Notes: generated from the letters alone by a model not told the origin. Numbered from the stretch's first letter, positions 1 to 10,009 are shown. The stretch: DNA of 64,000 nt from Nocardioides turkmenicus (GCF_011045035.1 NZ_JAALAA010000005.1:124001-188000), one strand, 5' to 3'. Program-made: numbers and translations.

Positions 1-1
1 C

Positions 2-1168
2 AAGAGTGTCATCGACGGCGTGCGTCGTCAGTTCGAGGAGTTCACCAAGCACGTCGACAGCGGGGCATACGAGTTCGTCCGGCTCACCGAAGCGCGGGAG
101 TTCGAGCGTCGTCCGATGCCGGATCGCCTGCCGCTCGACACCGAGGCAGACCTGGTCTGCTTCCAGACCGGGGCGAAGATCGCGGACCAGCCCTCCACGT
201 TCGACCAGGACTTCGCCGAGCTGCCGGCCGACCAGCGCCAGGCCCTCCTTGCGGCCGGGTTCGACCGCGGACACACCGAGACCGACGTCGAGCGGGTCTT
301 CCTCGCCCGAGACGTTCGTTTCTGCATCAGCAACGAAGACGTCGCAACGGCCTTCACCGGACAGCGCCGTACCCGCGTGATCCGCGCCTCCCGGTACGCC
401 AAGGCCAGCAGCCTCAACGTCGCGGCGCCTGTCACCGACCAGATCCCCGCTGCGTACGTCTTGCCGTTCGCGCACAACTACGTGAACTACTATCACGCGA
501 TCGCTGAGACGGCGGCTGGGCTACGGAGCGTCCACCGGGTGCCCGACCACGTCCCGATCGTATACGTCGAGGACCGCTTCGGTGTCCTGCCCTTCGTCTT
601 CGAGCGGCTTGGGCTCGACCCGTCGCGCCTGGTCGCGGCCAAGGATCTCGAGACCACCCTCATCGCCTGTGCCTACTGGCCGGACCCGCCGCCGTTCCTG
701 TGGGCGAGCTGGGTCTATGACTTCTTCGGCCGGCTCGGGTCGGGTGACATCGACCGTCGCTACCGCCGGGTCTACCTGTCCCGGGCACGGTCGATGCGCT
801 CTTTCGACAACGAGGCAGACGTCGAGAGCACTCTCGCCCGCCTCGGCTACCGGATCGTCTACGCCGAAGACATGGACATCGATGAGCAGGCACATGTCTT
901 CGGCTCCGCCGACGTCATCGTCGCGCCGCACGGAGCCGGCCTGACCAATCTCGTCTTCTCCCGATCCGGCACCCGGCTCGTGGAGCTGTTCCCCTCGACG
1001 TTCGTGAAACCCAACTTCTATCTCAGGGCCAAGCACCTCGGGGTCGACTATCGGGCCATGGTCGTATCCGACAACACCGTCGACCTGAGCCTTCTCCTCC
1101 AGCTCGTCGGGCGTCTGGATCGGCCGTGGGCCCCGGCCTGGTTGGCCGCGTGGTCGAGGCAGCGCTGA
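2..1168 (+). CDS. Glycosyltransferase family 61 protein (5' end may lie outside window)
   Basis: Probable glycosyltransferase of the GT61 (DUF563) family, acting on a cell-surface or secreted glycan. The C-terminal third carries the family hallmark VIVAPHGAGLTNLVFSR followed by VELFP, and the middle has the family's HNYVNYYHAIAE segment. The reading frame is open to the left edge, and the first start codon inside the window is a GTG at 20, so the true start may be upstream. From that GTG there are 382 residues, close to the usual family length, so little can be missing. It is followed by 199 bp and then smc, and belongs with the sugar-transfer genes that resume after smc. Donor and acceptor sugars cannot be inferred. 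Confidence 0.8.
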   Translation, partial: KSVIDGVRRQFEEFTKHVDSGAYEFVRLTEAREFERRPMPDRLPLDTEADLVCFQTGAKIADQPSTFDQDFAELPADQRQALLAAGFDRGHTETDVERVFLARDVRFCISNEDVATAFTGQRRTRVIRASRYAKASSLNVAAPVTDQIPAAYVLPFAHNYVNYYHAIAETAAGLRSVHRVPDHVPIVYVEDRFGVLPFVFERLGLDPSRLVAAKDLETTLIACAYWPDPPPFLWASWVYDFFGRLGSGDIDRRYRRVYLSRARSMRSFDNEADVESTLARLGYRIVYAEDMDIDEQAHVFGSADVIVAPHGAGLTNLVFSRSGTRLVELFPSTFVKPNFYLRAKHLGVDYRAMVVSDNTVDLSLLLQLVGRLDRPWAPAWLAAWSRQR

Positions 1169-1367
1169 AGGCGAGGCGTCACCCTGTCGCGGCTGGCCGA
1201 CGACAAGCTCGAGCTCGAGGTCCGTCGATGAGCGCCGTCAGCGGGTTATCCTCGACCCGCTGGGGTTCCCCTGAGCAGCGACGATTAGATTTGCTGGCTC
1301 ACCTCAGCCACGCTGATGTGTTGCGAACTGTGTACGACCACGTGGTCCTGAGCCGGGGGAGAAGTCG

Positions 1368-4300
1368 ATGTACCTCAAGCGTCTGACGCTGAAGGGTTTC
1401 AAGTCGTTCGCCTCCGCCACGACCCTCGAGCTCGAACCGGGCATCACCTGCATCGTCGGGCCCAACGGGTCGGGCAAGTCCAACGTCGTCGACGCGCTCG
1501 CCTGGGTCATGGGCGAGCAGGGCGCCAAGTCGCTTCGTGGCGGGAAGATGGAGGACGTCATCTTCGCCGGCACGGCGGGACGCGCCCCGCTGGGCCGGGC
1601 CGAGGTGTCGCTGACCATCGACAACACCGACGGCGCGCTGCCGATCGAGTATGCCGAGGTCACCATCTCACGCACGATGTTCCGCAACGGTGGCTCGGAG
1701 TACGCGATCAACGGCAGCCCGTGCCGACTGCTCGACGTCCAGGACCTGCTGTCGGACTCCGGTATCGGCCGCGAGATGCACGTCATCGTCGGCCAGGGCC
1801 AGCTCGACACGATCCTGCGCGCGACCCCCGAGGACCGCCGCGGCTTCATCGAGGAGGCCGCCGGGGTGCTCAAGCACCGCAAGCGCAAGGAGAAGGCGCT
1901 GCGCAAGCTCGACTCCACGCAGGTCAACCTGGACCGGCTCCAGGACCTGCTCGTCGAGATCCGCCGCCAGCTCAAGCCGCTCGGCCGCCAGGCTGAGGTC
2001 GCCCGGCAGGCGCAGACGGTGCAGATGGACGTACGCGACGCCAAGGCCCGCATCTACGCCGACGACCTGGTCACCGCGAAGACCGAGCTCGACAAGGAGC
2101 TCGCCGACGAGGGCGCGCTCCTGGCCCGCCGCGCCGAGGTCGAGGAGACCATCGCGGAGGGGCGCGAGCAGGAGGCCGTGCTCGAGGCCGCGCTGCGCGA
2201 GGACCTGCCGGCACTGGCCGCCGCGCAGGAGACCTGGTTCGCGCTGAACTCCCTGCGGGAGCGGCTGCGCGGCACCCAGTCGCTGGCCTCCGAGCGGGTA
2301 CGCAACGCGGCCGGCTCCGAGGACCTCGAGGTGCGCCAGGGCCGCGACCCCGAGGAGCTCGAGGCGCAGGCCGAGGTGGCGCGCGAGCAGGAGGAGGCCG
2401 CGGAGGCCGAGGTCGAGGAGCTCCGCTACTCCCTCGAGGAGGCCGTCGAGGCCCGGAAGGCCGCTGAAGATGCTGCCGCCGAGGAGGAGCGCCGGGTCAA
2501 GGGACTCGAGCGCGCCGCGGCCGACCGTCGCGAGGGCCTGGCCCGGCTGGCCGGGCAGGTCAATGCGCTCAGGTCGCGCGCCGCTGCCGCCGACGACGAG
2601 GTCGGGCGGCTGACGGCTGCCCGCGAGGAGGCGCTGGCGCGCGCGGAGCGGGCTCAGCGGGACTTCACCGCCCTGGAGACCAAGGTCGCCGGCCTGGACG
2701 CGGGGGAGGAGGGCCTCGATGCCGAGCACGAGGCCGCCGTTGCCGCGCTCGAGGACATCGAGGAGCGGCTGGCCAAGCTGCAGGCCGAGGCGTCGCAGGC
2801 CGACCGTGACCGCTCCACCCTGGCCGCCCGCAAGGACGCGCTGGAGATGGGGCTCAACCGCAAGGACGGCGCCGGTGCGCTGCTCGGTTCGTCGCTTCCT
2901 GGGGTGCTGGGTTCGGTCGCGTCGCTGCTGGCGGTGCGCTCCGGCTACGAGGCCGCGGTGGCCGCCGCGCTCGGCAGCGCGTCGGACGCCGTCGTCGTCT
3001 CCTCCGCCGAGGACGCCATCGGGGCGATCGAGCATCTCAAGGCCGAGGACCTCGGCCGCGCCGGGCTGCTCCTGGGCGGCTCGCCCGAGGAGACCGGCGG
3101 CTGGCCGGCGCTGCCGGCTGGCGCTGCGTACGCGCTGGACGTGGTGGCGTGCCAGGCCGTGCTGCGGCCGGCGGTGGCCCGGCTGCTCGACAAGGTCGCG
3201 GTGGTCGACGACCTCGCCGCCGCCCAGGCGCTCGTGGCCGCGGAGCCGCAGATCACGGCGGTGACCCGCGAGGGCGACCTGATCGGCGCCCACTTCGCCT
3301 CGGGCGGCTCCTCCAGCGTGCCCAGCCTGATCGAGGTGCAGGCCGCGGTCGACGAGGCTGCCGCCCAGCTGGCCGAGGCCCACGCGGTCTCCGAGCGGGC
3401 GACCTTCGAGACCTCCCGGCTGGAGGCCGAGCGGCAGGCCGCGCAGAAGCGGGTCGACGTCGCGCTGGCCAAGCTGCACGAGTCCGATGCCACCCTGGCC
3501 GCCGTCGCCGAGGAGCTCGGCCAGTTCGGGGCGCAGGCACGTGCGGCGCGGGGCGAGGCGGAGCGGCTGCTGGCCGCCGTCGAGCAGGCCCAGGAGGCCC
3601 GGGAGAACGCCGTCGCCGGGCTCGCCGAGCTCGAGGAGCGCCTCGCGATGGCCGAGGAGGAGCCGGAGGACGAGCCCGACCTGAGCGAGCGTGACAGCCT
3701 GGCGGAGGCCGCACGCAACGCGCGACAGCGGGAGATGGACGCGCGGCTGGCGCTGCGTACGTCCGAGGAACGCGCCCGGGCGCTCGCCGGCCGTGCCGAC
3801 GGGCTGCTCCGCGCGGCCCGGCAGGAGCGGGAGCAGCGCGCCAAGGCGGCCGCCAGGCGTGAGCAGATGCGCCGCGAGGGCGAGGCTGCCCGAGCGGTCG
3901 GGACCGCGGTGGCGTACGCGCTGGACCGGCTGGAGGTCTCGGTCCAGCAGGCTGCCAAGGCGCGCACCGAGATCGAGGAGTCCCGTGCCGGGCGGGAGCA
4001 GGCGCTGCGTGAGTGCCGCTCGCTGCTGCGCAACCTCGGCAAGGAGCTCGAGGAGCTGGTCAACTCCGTCCACCGCGACGAGATGGCCCGGGCCCAGCAG
4101 CGGATGCGCATCGAGCAGCTCGAGGAGCGGATCCTCGAGGAGCTCGGCCTCGACGCCGAGACGATCGTGAAGGACTACGGGCCCGACCAGCTGGTCCCGC
4201 AGCACCCCGACGAGGACGGCAACGAGCGAGAGCCGATCCCGTACGTCCGCGCCGAGCAGGCCAAGCGGCTCAAGATCGCCGAGAAGAACCTGCGCGCGCT

Positions 4301-4907
4301 GGGCAAGGTCAACCCGCTCGCGCTGGAGGAGTTCGCCGCGATGGAGGAGCGCCACAAGTTCCTCACCGAGCAGCTCGAGGACCTCAAGCAGACCCGCAAG
4401 GACCTCCTCGACATCGTCAAGGAGGTCGACAACCGCGTCGAGCAGGTCTTCACCGAGGCCTGGGAGGACGTACGCGTCGCCTTCGACCACGTCTTCGCGC
4501 GGCTCTTCCCGGGTGGCGAGGGCAAGCTCGTGCTCACCGACCCGGAGAACATGCTCACCACCGGCATCGAGGTCGAGGCCCGGCCTCCGGGCAAGAAGGT
4601 CAAGCGGCTCTCGCTGCTCTCCGGTGGCGAGCGGTCGCTGGTCGCGGTGGCCTTCCTGGTCTCGCTCTTCAAGGCGCGTCCGTCGCCCTTCTACATCCTC
4701 GACGAGGTCGAGGCGGCGCTCGACGACACCAACCTCGGCCGGCTCCTGGAGATCTACGAGGAGCTGCGCGAGAACTCCCAGCTGATGGTGATCACCCACC
4801 AGAAGCGCACCATGGAGGTCGGCGACGCCCTCTACGGCGTGACCATGCGCGGCGACGGCGTCACCACCGTCATCTCGCAGCGGCTGCGCGACGCGCAGCC
4901 GGCCTGA
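1368..4907 (+). CDS. smc: Chromosome segregation protein SMC
   Basis: Structural maintenance of chromosomes ATPase (1179 aa), the core of bacterial condensin, which organises and separates replicated chromosomes with ScpA/ScpB. The N-terminal Walker A motif GPNGSGKS is at residues 31-38. Long Glu/Arg/Ala-rich coiled coils flank a hinge at roughly residues 500-660. Near residue 1080 come the ABC signature LSLLSGGERSL and Walker B FYILDEVEAALDD, so both ATPase halves are present and the length is normal. The ATG at 1368 has a purine-rich site (gggggaga) a few bases upstream. In actinobacteria smc is usually next to ftsY; here about 12.8 kb of glycan genes lie between them. Confidence 0.98.
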   Translation: MYLKRLTLKGFKSFASATTLELEPGITCIVGPNGSGKSNVVDALAWVMGEQGAKSLRGGKMEDVIFAGTAGRAPLGRAEVSLTIDNTDGALPIEYAEVTISRTMFRNGGSEYAINGSPCRLLDVQDLLSDSGIGREMHVIVGQGQLDTILRATPEDRRGFIEEAAGVLKHRKRKEKALRKLDSTQVNLDRLQDLLVEIRRQLKPLGRQAEVARQAQTVQMDVRDAKARIYADDLVTAKTELDKELADEGALLARRAEVEETIAEGREQEAVLEAALREDLPALAAAQETWFALNSLRERLRGTQSLASERVRNAAGSEDLEVRQGRDPEELEAQAEVAREQEEAAEAEVEELRYSLEEAVEARKAAEDAAAEEERRVKGLERAAADRREGLARLAGQVNALRSRAAAADDEVGRLTAAREEALARAERAQRDFTALETKVAGLDAGEEGLDAEHEAAVAALEDIEERLAKLQAEASQADRDRSTLAARKDALEMGLNRKDGAGALLGSSLPGVLGSVASLLAVRSGYEAAVAAALGSASDAVVVSSAEDAIGAIEHLKAEDLGRAGLLLGGSPEETGGWPALPAGAAYALDVVACQAVLRPAVARLLDKVAVVDDLAAAQALVAAEPQITAVTREGDLIGAHFASGGSSSVPSLIEVQAAVDEAAAQLAEAHAVSERATFETSRLEAERQAAQKRVDVALAKLHESDATLAAVAEELGQFGAQARAARGEAERLLAAVEQAQEARENAVAGLAELEERLAMAEEEPEDEPDLSERDSLAEAARNARQREMDARLALRTSEERARALAGRADGLLRAARQEREQRAKAAARREQMRREGEAARAVGTAVAYALDRLEVSVQQAAKARTEIEESRAGREQALRECRSLLRNLGKELEELVNSVHRDEMARAQQRMRIEQLEERILEELGLDAETIVKDYGPDQLVPQHPDEDGNEREPIPYVRAEQAKRLKIAEKNLRALGKVNPLALEEFAAMEERHKFLTEQLEDLKQTRKDLLDIVKEVDNRVEQVFTEAWEDVRVAFDHVFARLFPGGEGKLVLTDPENMLTTGIEVEARPPGKKVKRLSLLSGGERSLVAVAFLVSLFKARPSPFYILDEVEAALDDTNLGRLLEIYEELRENSQLMVITHQKRTMEVGDALYGVTMRGDGVTTVISQRLRDAQPA

Positions 4908-4941
4908 CGGAGGCCGAAGATCGGCGTCGTCCTCGGGATGG

Positions 4942-4970
4942 TTGTTCCGTGAACAATTGAGGAACAATTG
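4942..4970. promoter_or_regulatory. AT-rich operator-like repeats upstream of the glycosyltransferase operon
   Basis: TTGTTC-CGT-GAACAA forms a perfect inverted repeat at 4942-4956. GAACAATTG occurs twice, at 4951-4959 and 4962-4970, 11 bp apart, so on the same helical face. The AT-rich block contrasts with the surrounding GC-rich DNA. A possible -10 (TACAAT) is at 5026-5031. It may be a regulator binding site for the 5122-9991 operon; the regulator is unknown. Confidence 0.45.
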
Positions 4971-5121
4971 GTACACGACCGCGGGGATTTCGTCAGAGTG
5001 GTCAAGGAGGCTTCCTTTACCTGACTACAATCCTCCGGTTACCGGCCAGCCGGGACATTCGGCGAGACCTGGTCTCGACGCTCGGGGGATCGTCACGGTC
5101 AATGAATTCGAGGACCCCCAC

Positions 5122-6207
5122 ATGCCTTCGACGTTGCTGTCGTTTCCTCACTATGCGAGCAACCCGTATCTGACGATGCTCACCGTCGCGCCGCGAGCGG
5201 CCGGGTGGGACGTGGTGGACGGCATCCGAACACTTCGGCGGCTGGAGATGAGGGCCGAGCACCTCGGCCGAGGAGACGTGCTCCACGTGCACTGGACCTC
5301 GCCGGTCACCAGCGGGTGCCAGAGCGCCGAGGAGGCGTGGGCCAAGGCTGCTCGGTTCGAGGATGTGCTGACCGGCGTGCGCAGCCGCGGTGCCGACGTG
5401 ATCTGGACGGTCCACAACTTGATCGCCCACGAGGCCGACCACATGGATGTCGAGCTCGCGGTCGCCAAGATGCTGGCGAAGCACGCGACCCGGATCATCC
5501 GGATCAACCCGGCGACCATCGAGGAGACCGCCGCCTATTACACGCTCCCGCCCGAGAAGGTCGTCGACCTGCCGCACTCGTCCTACCTCGGCGTCTACCC
5601 CGACGGCGGTGACGACGTTGCGTCGCGCGAGCGTGTCGGCGTGCCTCAGGGGGTTCCGACTGTCGGTTTCATCGGTCAGATTCGCGCCTACAAAGGACTC
5701 GACGTACTCTGCCGGGCGGTCGAGATCGCCGCACGGACGGTCCCTGACCTGACTTTCGTCGTGGCCGGCAAGGTCGTGCCTGCCGAGGACCACCACACCG
5801 TTCAAGCCATGTTGTCCGCATCCAACATCGTGAAGCGACTGGAATTCGTGGAAACTGCCGACTTCTCCGACTGGATGCGGTCCAGCGACGTGGTCGCACT
5901 GCCGTACCGCCGGATCCTCAACTCCGGCTCCTTGCTTGCCGCCGGCACGTTCGGTCGCACGGCCCTGATCCCTGAGGGCACCCCGATCGCACGACAGTTC
6001 GCGGAGCAGCCGTGGGTGGTGACCTATGCGCCCGAGCCCGACGAGCCGACTGCCTTGGCGGCGGCGATCGTCGAGGCGCTCCAGGGGCGGGAGGAGCGGC
6101 GTCGCGCCGCCCGCGCGTACACCCGCGCCTACACGCCCTATGACATGTCGCGCGATTATCTGCGGCTGCTCGAGAGCCTGGCTGGCGCTGTGGAGTTGGC
6201 GGCCTGA
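5122..6207 (+). CDS. GT4-like glycosyltransferase
   Basis: Putative glycosyltransferase with a GT-B fold, transferring a sugar to a surface polysaccharide or glycolipid. N-terminal segment DVLHVHWTSP and the central TVGFIGQIRAYKGLDVL are typical of the donor-binding half of GT4-like enzymes; the late RSSDVVALPYR and NSGSLL segments match the usual nucleotide-sugar region. The frame is open back to 4942, but I choose the ATG at 5122 because gagga lies 7 nt upstream and the Rossmann-like start (STLLSFPHYASNPY) follows at once; this gives 361 aa. The stop overlaps the next gene's ATG by one base, so the two are translationally coupled. Confidence 0.85.
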   Translation: MPSTLLSFPHYASNPYLTMLTVAPRAAGWDVVDGIRTLRRLEMRAEHLGRGDVLHVHWTSPVTSGCQSAEEAWAKAARFEDVLTGVRSRGADVIWTVHNLIAHEADHMDVELAVAKMLAKHATRIIRINPATIEETAAYYTLPPEKVVDLPHSSYLGVYPDGGDDVASRERVGVPQGVPTVGFIGQIRAYKGLDVLCRAVEIAARTVPDLTFVVAGKVVPAEDHHTVQAMLSASNIVKRLEFVETADFSDWMRSSDVVALPYRRILNSGSLLAAGTFGRTALIPEGTPIARQFAEQPWVVTYAPEPDEPTALAAAIVEALQGREERRRAARAYTRAYTPYDMSRDYLRLLESLAGAVELAA

Positions 6208-7925
6208 TGACGGAACCCGAGCTGTCCGTCGTCGTGCCCACCCGCGATCTGGGGCCGTGGGTGGGTGAGCTGCTCTCCTCGATCCTGGAGGACCAGTCGA
6301 CCGACCAGATGTCGCTGGATCTGGAGGTCGTCCTCGTCGACGACGGCTCCACGGACGACACCCTCGAGATCGCTCAGGCGTACGCAGCCCGAGACCCTCG
6401 CCTGAAAGTGGTCCGCTCGCCCGGCACGGGCGGTGGACAGGCACGCAACCACGGTGTGTCACTGGCGCGTGGCGAGTTCCTCGCCTTCGCCGACGGCGAC
6501 GACCTGGTGCCCCGCGGGGCGTACGCCGCGATGCTGCGCAAGACACGCGAGACCGGCTCGGACATGGTGGTCGGCCGGTTCTTCAAGCTGTTCAGCGACC
6601 GGGTCTGGTGGCCGGTGCGAGCGTGGCCTGCATTCGACGAGGAGCGCACCCTGGTGAGGTTGGCGGACGCGCCCTCCGCCTTGCGCAACCGTGCCTGCTG
6701 GAACAGAGTCTTCCGGCGCAGCTTTTGGGACTCCGCGCAGATCTCGTTCCCCGACGCGACTCGGTCCAACGACATCGAGCCGATGGTGCACGCCCTGACC
6801 ACCGCTCGCTTCGACATCATCACCGATACGGTCTACGTCTACCGTGACCGGCCGGGACCTGGATCGATGACGGCGAAGTCACACTCGGCCGCGGGCCTCA
6901 TCAGCTATCTGGAACAGGAGCTGCGCTGTGCGCGCCGGATCATCGAGGTGGGCGACCCGAAGGTGCGTGCGGAGTATGCCTCGTTGGTCTTCGCTGCCGA
7001 CGGCTGGACGGCGATCGCCCGGGCACTGCGAGGGATGCCGGTGGTCGACGCGGCCGCGCTGGAGCCCGCACGGTTGATGATCAGTGAGCTGGTCGGTCTC
7101 TTCGACGACGGTGTCATCGATGACCTGGACGATGTGAAGCGATGGGGCTGGCGGCTCGTCGAGTCGGGCAAGTGGGCGACCGTGGCCCGGCTGATCGGCG
7201 AAGACGTCCGCTGGGGCGACCGAACCACTGCCGACCTCCTCGAGTCGCTGCGTCTGGTCGCAGACAGCGACGTGGTGCCACTCCGTACGCTTCAACAGCC
7301 GCTCATCCATGTCATGACGACGATCGCGCCGAGCGACGAGTCGCTGGTCGGCGACGACCTCGCCGACCTCGTGCTCAAGCATCGCGACCTGTTCACGGCG
7401 GTCGCCGAAGCCGCCGCCGACCCGGGTTGGCGCCTGAACCGGATCATGGTGGCGCTCGAGGACGGTCCCGAACTGGTTCGCCAGGTGGTTGCGGGCGCGA
7501 CTGACCCCGTGACAGCCACATCACTCTCGCTCGTGGACGGACGCGTCCATCTGCGGCTCGCCCATACGATGGTGGGTGCTGAGCGGCTCCAGGTGGTCTT
7601 CGTCCGCGACAGCCGGCGCCGAACCTTCGACTACGACACGGCGGAGCTCGCCTCGGGTGAGCTGGAGGTGGTGGTGCCGACCTCAACGCTCCCGGGCGGG
7701 CGCTGGCGAGTGCGCTTCGAGGGCCGCGACGCGCTGGGCGAGTTCGACGGTCCGGTGATCATCCGCGAGGACGTCATCGGCGAGCGGATCGGCGAGAGGG
7801 CGCAGGTCGTCCAGCTCGACGGTCGCCCGTGCCATGGGATCGAGATCCCGCTGAGCTTCGGCGAGCGCGGCGTCCGCAAGGCCCGCCGGGTGGCGGGCGG
7901 TATCGTCCGTCGCGTGCGCAGGTGA
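6207..7925 (+). CDS. Glycosyltransferase family 2 protein with long C-terminal region
   Basis: A GT2 (GT-A fold) glycosyltransferase of 572 aa. The N-terminal domain, about residues 1-230, begins ELSVVVPTRDLG and has the nucleotide-binding VLVDDGSTDDT, the GGGQARNHG loop and the metal-binding FADGDD. The remaining roughly 340 residues include helical parts and a beta-rich C-terminus of no clear family; they resemble accessory regions of wall-polymer glycosyltransferases but I do not assign them. Start and stop overlap both neighbours (TGATGA upstream, GTGA downstream), placing it in a tight operon with the glycosyltransferase before it and the acyltransferase after it. Confidence 0.88.
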   Translation: MTEPELSVVVPTRDLGPWVGELLSSILEDQSTDQMSLDLEVVLVDDGSTDDTLEIAQAYAARDPRLKVVRSPGTGGGQARNHGVSLARGEFLAFADGDDLVPRGAYAAMLRKTRETGSDMVVGRFFKLFSDRVWWPVRAWPAFDEERTLVRLADAPSALRNRACWNRVFRRSFWDSAQISFPDATRSNDIEPMVHALTTARFDIITDTVYVYRDRPGPGSMTAKSHSAAGLISYLEQELRCARRIIEVGDPKVRAEYASLVFAADGWTAIARALRGMPVVDAAALEPARLMISELVGLFDDGVIDDLDDVKRWGWRLVESGKWATVARLIGEDVRWGDRTTADLLESLRLVADSDVVPLRTLQQPLIHVMTTIAPSDESLVGDDLADLVLKHRDLFTAVAEAAADPGWRLNRIMVALEDGPELVRQVVAGATDPVTATSLSLVDGRVHLRLAHTMVGAERLQVVFVRDSRRRTFDYDTAELASGELEVVVPTSTLPGGRWRVRFEGRDALGEFDGPVIIREDVIGERIGERAQVVQLDGRPCHGIEIPLSFGERGVRKARRVAGGIVRRVRR

Positions 7926-9991
7926 CCGCTGTCGCGGTCGCGCCCGCCACGGACGGGCAGCCCGCGCAGACCGGGAAGCCGGTGCGGGACAAGCGGCCGG
8001 AGATCCAGGCGCTGCGAACGGCGGCAGTGCTCGGCGTCGTCCTCTTCCACCTGTGGCCGGGGGCGATCCGGGGCGGCTACGCAGGCGTCGACGTCTTCTT
8101 CGTCATCTCGGGCTTCCTGATCACCTCCCACCTGGTGCGCGAAGCCGCCAAGCCCGGCGGGGTGCGGCTGGGCGCGTTCTGGGCCCGCCGGATCCGGCGG
8201 CTGCTCCCCGCGGCGCTGCTGGTGCTGATGTGCAGCGCCGGGGCGACGTACGTCCTGGTGCCGGAGGCGCTGTGGCAGCAGTTCCTGCGGGAGACGGTCG
8301 CGGCTGCGTTCTATGTGGAGAACTGGCAGCTGTCCTGGGCGGCGGTCGACTATCTCGCCGCCGAGGACCCGCCATCGCCAGCGCAGCACTACTGGTCCCT
8401 CTCGGTCGAGGAGCAGTTCTATTTCGTCTGGCCGCTGCTGATCGTCGTGGTTGCGCTCCTGACTCGGCGACGGCCGACGGTGCGGCTGACGGCGATCCGG
8501 GCGGTCTTCCTCGCCGTCTTCGTGGTCAGCTTCGTGGCGTCGGTCTATGTCACCGCGACGAAAGGCGCCGACTCCTACTTCGTCACCTACGCGCGCGTGT
8601 GGGAGTTCGCGGTCGGCGGTCTCATCGCTGTGCTGCCACTCTCCCTCGAGCGCGTGCCCGGGCGCTGGGCGCCGTACGCAGCGGTGGCCGGCTGGCTCGG
8701 GGTGCTCGGCGCGCTGCTGCTCTTCAACGACTCGCTGCCGTTCCCGGGCTGGGTGGCGCTGCTGCCGGTCGTCGGCACCGCGCTGGTCATCTGGGCGGGC
8801 GCGCCCCGCGGCCTCGGGCTTCGGGTCGTCGGCCATCCGGTCGTGCAGTGGATCGGGACGGTCTCCTACTCGCTCTACCTGTGGCACTGGCCGCTCGTGG
8901 TCGTGCTCCCCGAGACCGGCCCCGTGCTCGGCACCTGGCTCCGCGAGCCGCTGATCCTCCTGGTCACCATCGGCCTCGCGGCCCTGACCTACCGGTTCGT
9001 GGAGACGCCGTTCCGCACCGGACCGATCCTGGGGACCACCCCGCGGGCCTTCCTCTTCGGGGTGCTCGGAGCGGCCCTGGTCGTCGCCGCCGCGGTCCCC
9101 GGAATCCTGCATGGACGCAACCTGGTCGAGGAGAGCCGCGGCCAGGCTGAGGCGCTCGCCTCGGGAGACACCGAGTGCTTCGGCGCCGCCGCCCTGATGG
9201 AGGGGTGCCGGAACCCGGAGCTCGACGGTGTACTTCTCCCTGCGCCGATCGCTCGCAAGGATGACACCGGCCGGGCCTACCGGTGCTATCTCCCCGAGAA
9301 CGAGACGTATGCCGCCGACGCCCGCCCCGAGGTCTGCCACCTCGGCTCCGACGACCCGAATGCGCTCCGGGTCGCGCTGGTCGGTGACTCCCACGGCGCT
9401 TCGCTGATCCCCGGCCTGACCCGGGTCGCCGAGAGGTCAGGATGGTCTGTCGACACGTTGGTCGCCAACGGCGGAGGGCTGCTCCCGGCCACCGCGGGTG
9501 ACCCGCGCCGCGCCTATCGCGAGGCGCTGATCGAGCACCTCGATCAGAAGGCGTACGACGTCGTGCTGGTCACCCAACGCCGCAATCCGAACCTCGCGGC
9601 CGGCGAACCGGACCCGGCCGCCGACCAGCTCGCCCGGGCCTGGAAGCCGATCCTCGAGCGGGGCACGAAGATCGTCGCGCTCGCCGACAACCCGTACCTC
9701 ACCACCGAGGCGGCGACCTGCCTCGACGAGATCGAGACGCTCGCGGACGCCGGCGCGTGCGAGATGACCCGCCAGGAGGCGTACGCCACCTCTGACCCGC
9801 TCGCCGAGGCGGTCCGCCTGGCAGGGCCGGGAGCTTCCCTGATCGACCTCTCTGCGGCCTACTGCGACGAAGACCGGTGTCCCCTGGTGGTCGGCCACGT
9901 GCAGGCCTATCGCGACCGGAGCCACATCACCGCGACCTTCTCGATGACGCTGGCGCCCTATCTGGTCCGTGCGGTCGAGGACGAGCTCTAG
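7922..9991 (+). CDS. OafA-like membrane acyltransferase fused to an SGNH domain
   Basis: Acyltransferase family 3 (OafA/YrhL type) that probably O-acetylates a surface glycan. The first ~380 residues are about ten membrane segments containing RPEIQALRTAAVLGVVLFHL, DVFFVISGFLIT and FWARRIRRLLPA, all hallmarks of the family. The C-terminal ~270 residues form an extracytoplasmic SGNH hydrolase-like domain with GDSH (LVGDSHGASLIPG) and a late DRSH, matching the Ser and Asp/His catalytic blocks. I use the GTG at 7922 (689 aa), which overlaps the previous stop as GTGA; the frame opens further upstream to 7829, but that part overlaps the preceding gene. The gene ends the 5122-9991 operon. Confidence 0.93.
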   Translation: MTAVAVAPATDGQPAQTGKPVRDKRPEIQALRTAAVLGVVLFHLWPGAIRGGYAGVDVFFVISGFLITSHLVREAAKPGGVRLGAFWARRIRRLLPAALLVLMCSAGATYVLVPEALWQQFLRETVAAAFYVENWQLSWAAVDYLAAEDPPSPAQHYWSLSVEEQFYFVWPLLIVVVALLTRRRPTVRLTAIRAVFLAVFVVSFVASVYVTATKGADSYFVTYARVWEFAVGGLIAVLPLSLERVPGRWAPYAAVAGWLGVLGALLLFNDSLPFPGWVALLPVVGTALVIWAGAPRGLGLRVVGHPVVQWIGTVSYSLYLWHWPLVVVLPETGPVLGTWLREPLILLVTIGLAALTYRFVETPFRTGPILGTTPRAFLFGVLGAALVVAAAVPGILHGRNLVEESRGQAEALASGDTECFGAAALMEGCRNPELDGVLLPAPIARKDDTGRAYRCYLPENETYAADARPEVCHLGSDDPNALRVALVGDSHGASLIPGLTRVAERSGWSVDTLVANGGGLLPATAGDPRRAYREALIEHLDQKAYDVVLVTQRRNPNLAAGEPDPAADQLARAWKPILERGTKIVALADNPYLTTEAATCLDEIETLADAGACEMTRQEAYATSDPLAEAVRLAGPGASLIDLSAAYCDEDRCPLVVGHVQAYRDRSHITATFSMTLAPYLVRAVEDEL

Positions 9992-9995
9992 GATC

Positions 9996-10009
9996 TAAGA
10001 TCAGCCGCG
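9996..10009 (+). promoter_or_regulatory. Candidate leaderless promoter (-10) of the thioesterase gene
   Basis: TAAGAT at 9996-10001 lies 8 nt before the ATG at 10010. This is the spacing expected when transcription starts at the start codon, as is common in actinobacteria. TAGGAT at 9989-9994 is an alternative. No clear -35 is visible. Confidence 0.4.

Noticed and set aside
1239..1262. CAGCGGG/CCCGCTG hairpin before smc
   Set aside because: 7-bp stem, 10-nt loop and no T-tract; too weak to call a terminator.
1668..4976. Very long antisense frames opposite smc and other genes
   Set aside because: They are mirror images of GC-rich codon bias; their products are low-complexity Arg/Leu/Gly and lack any motif.
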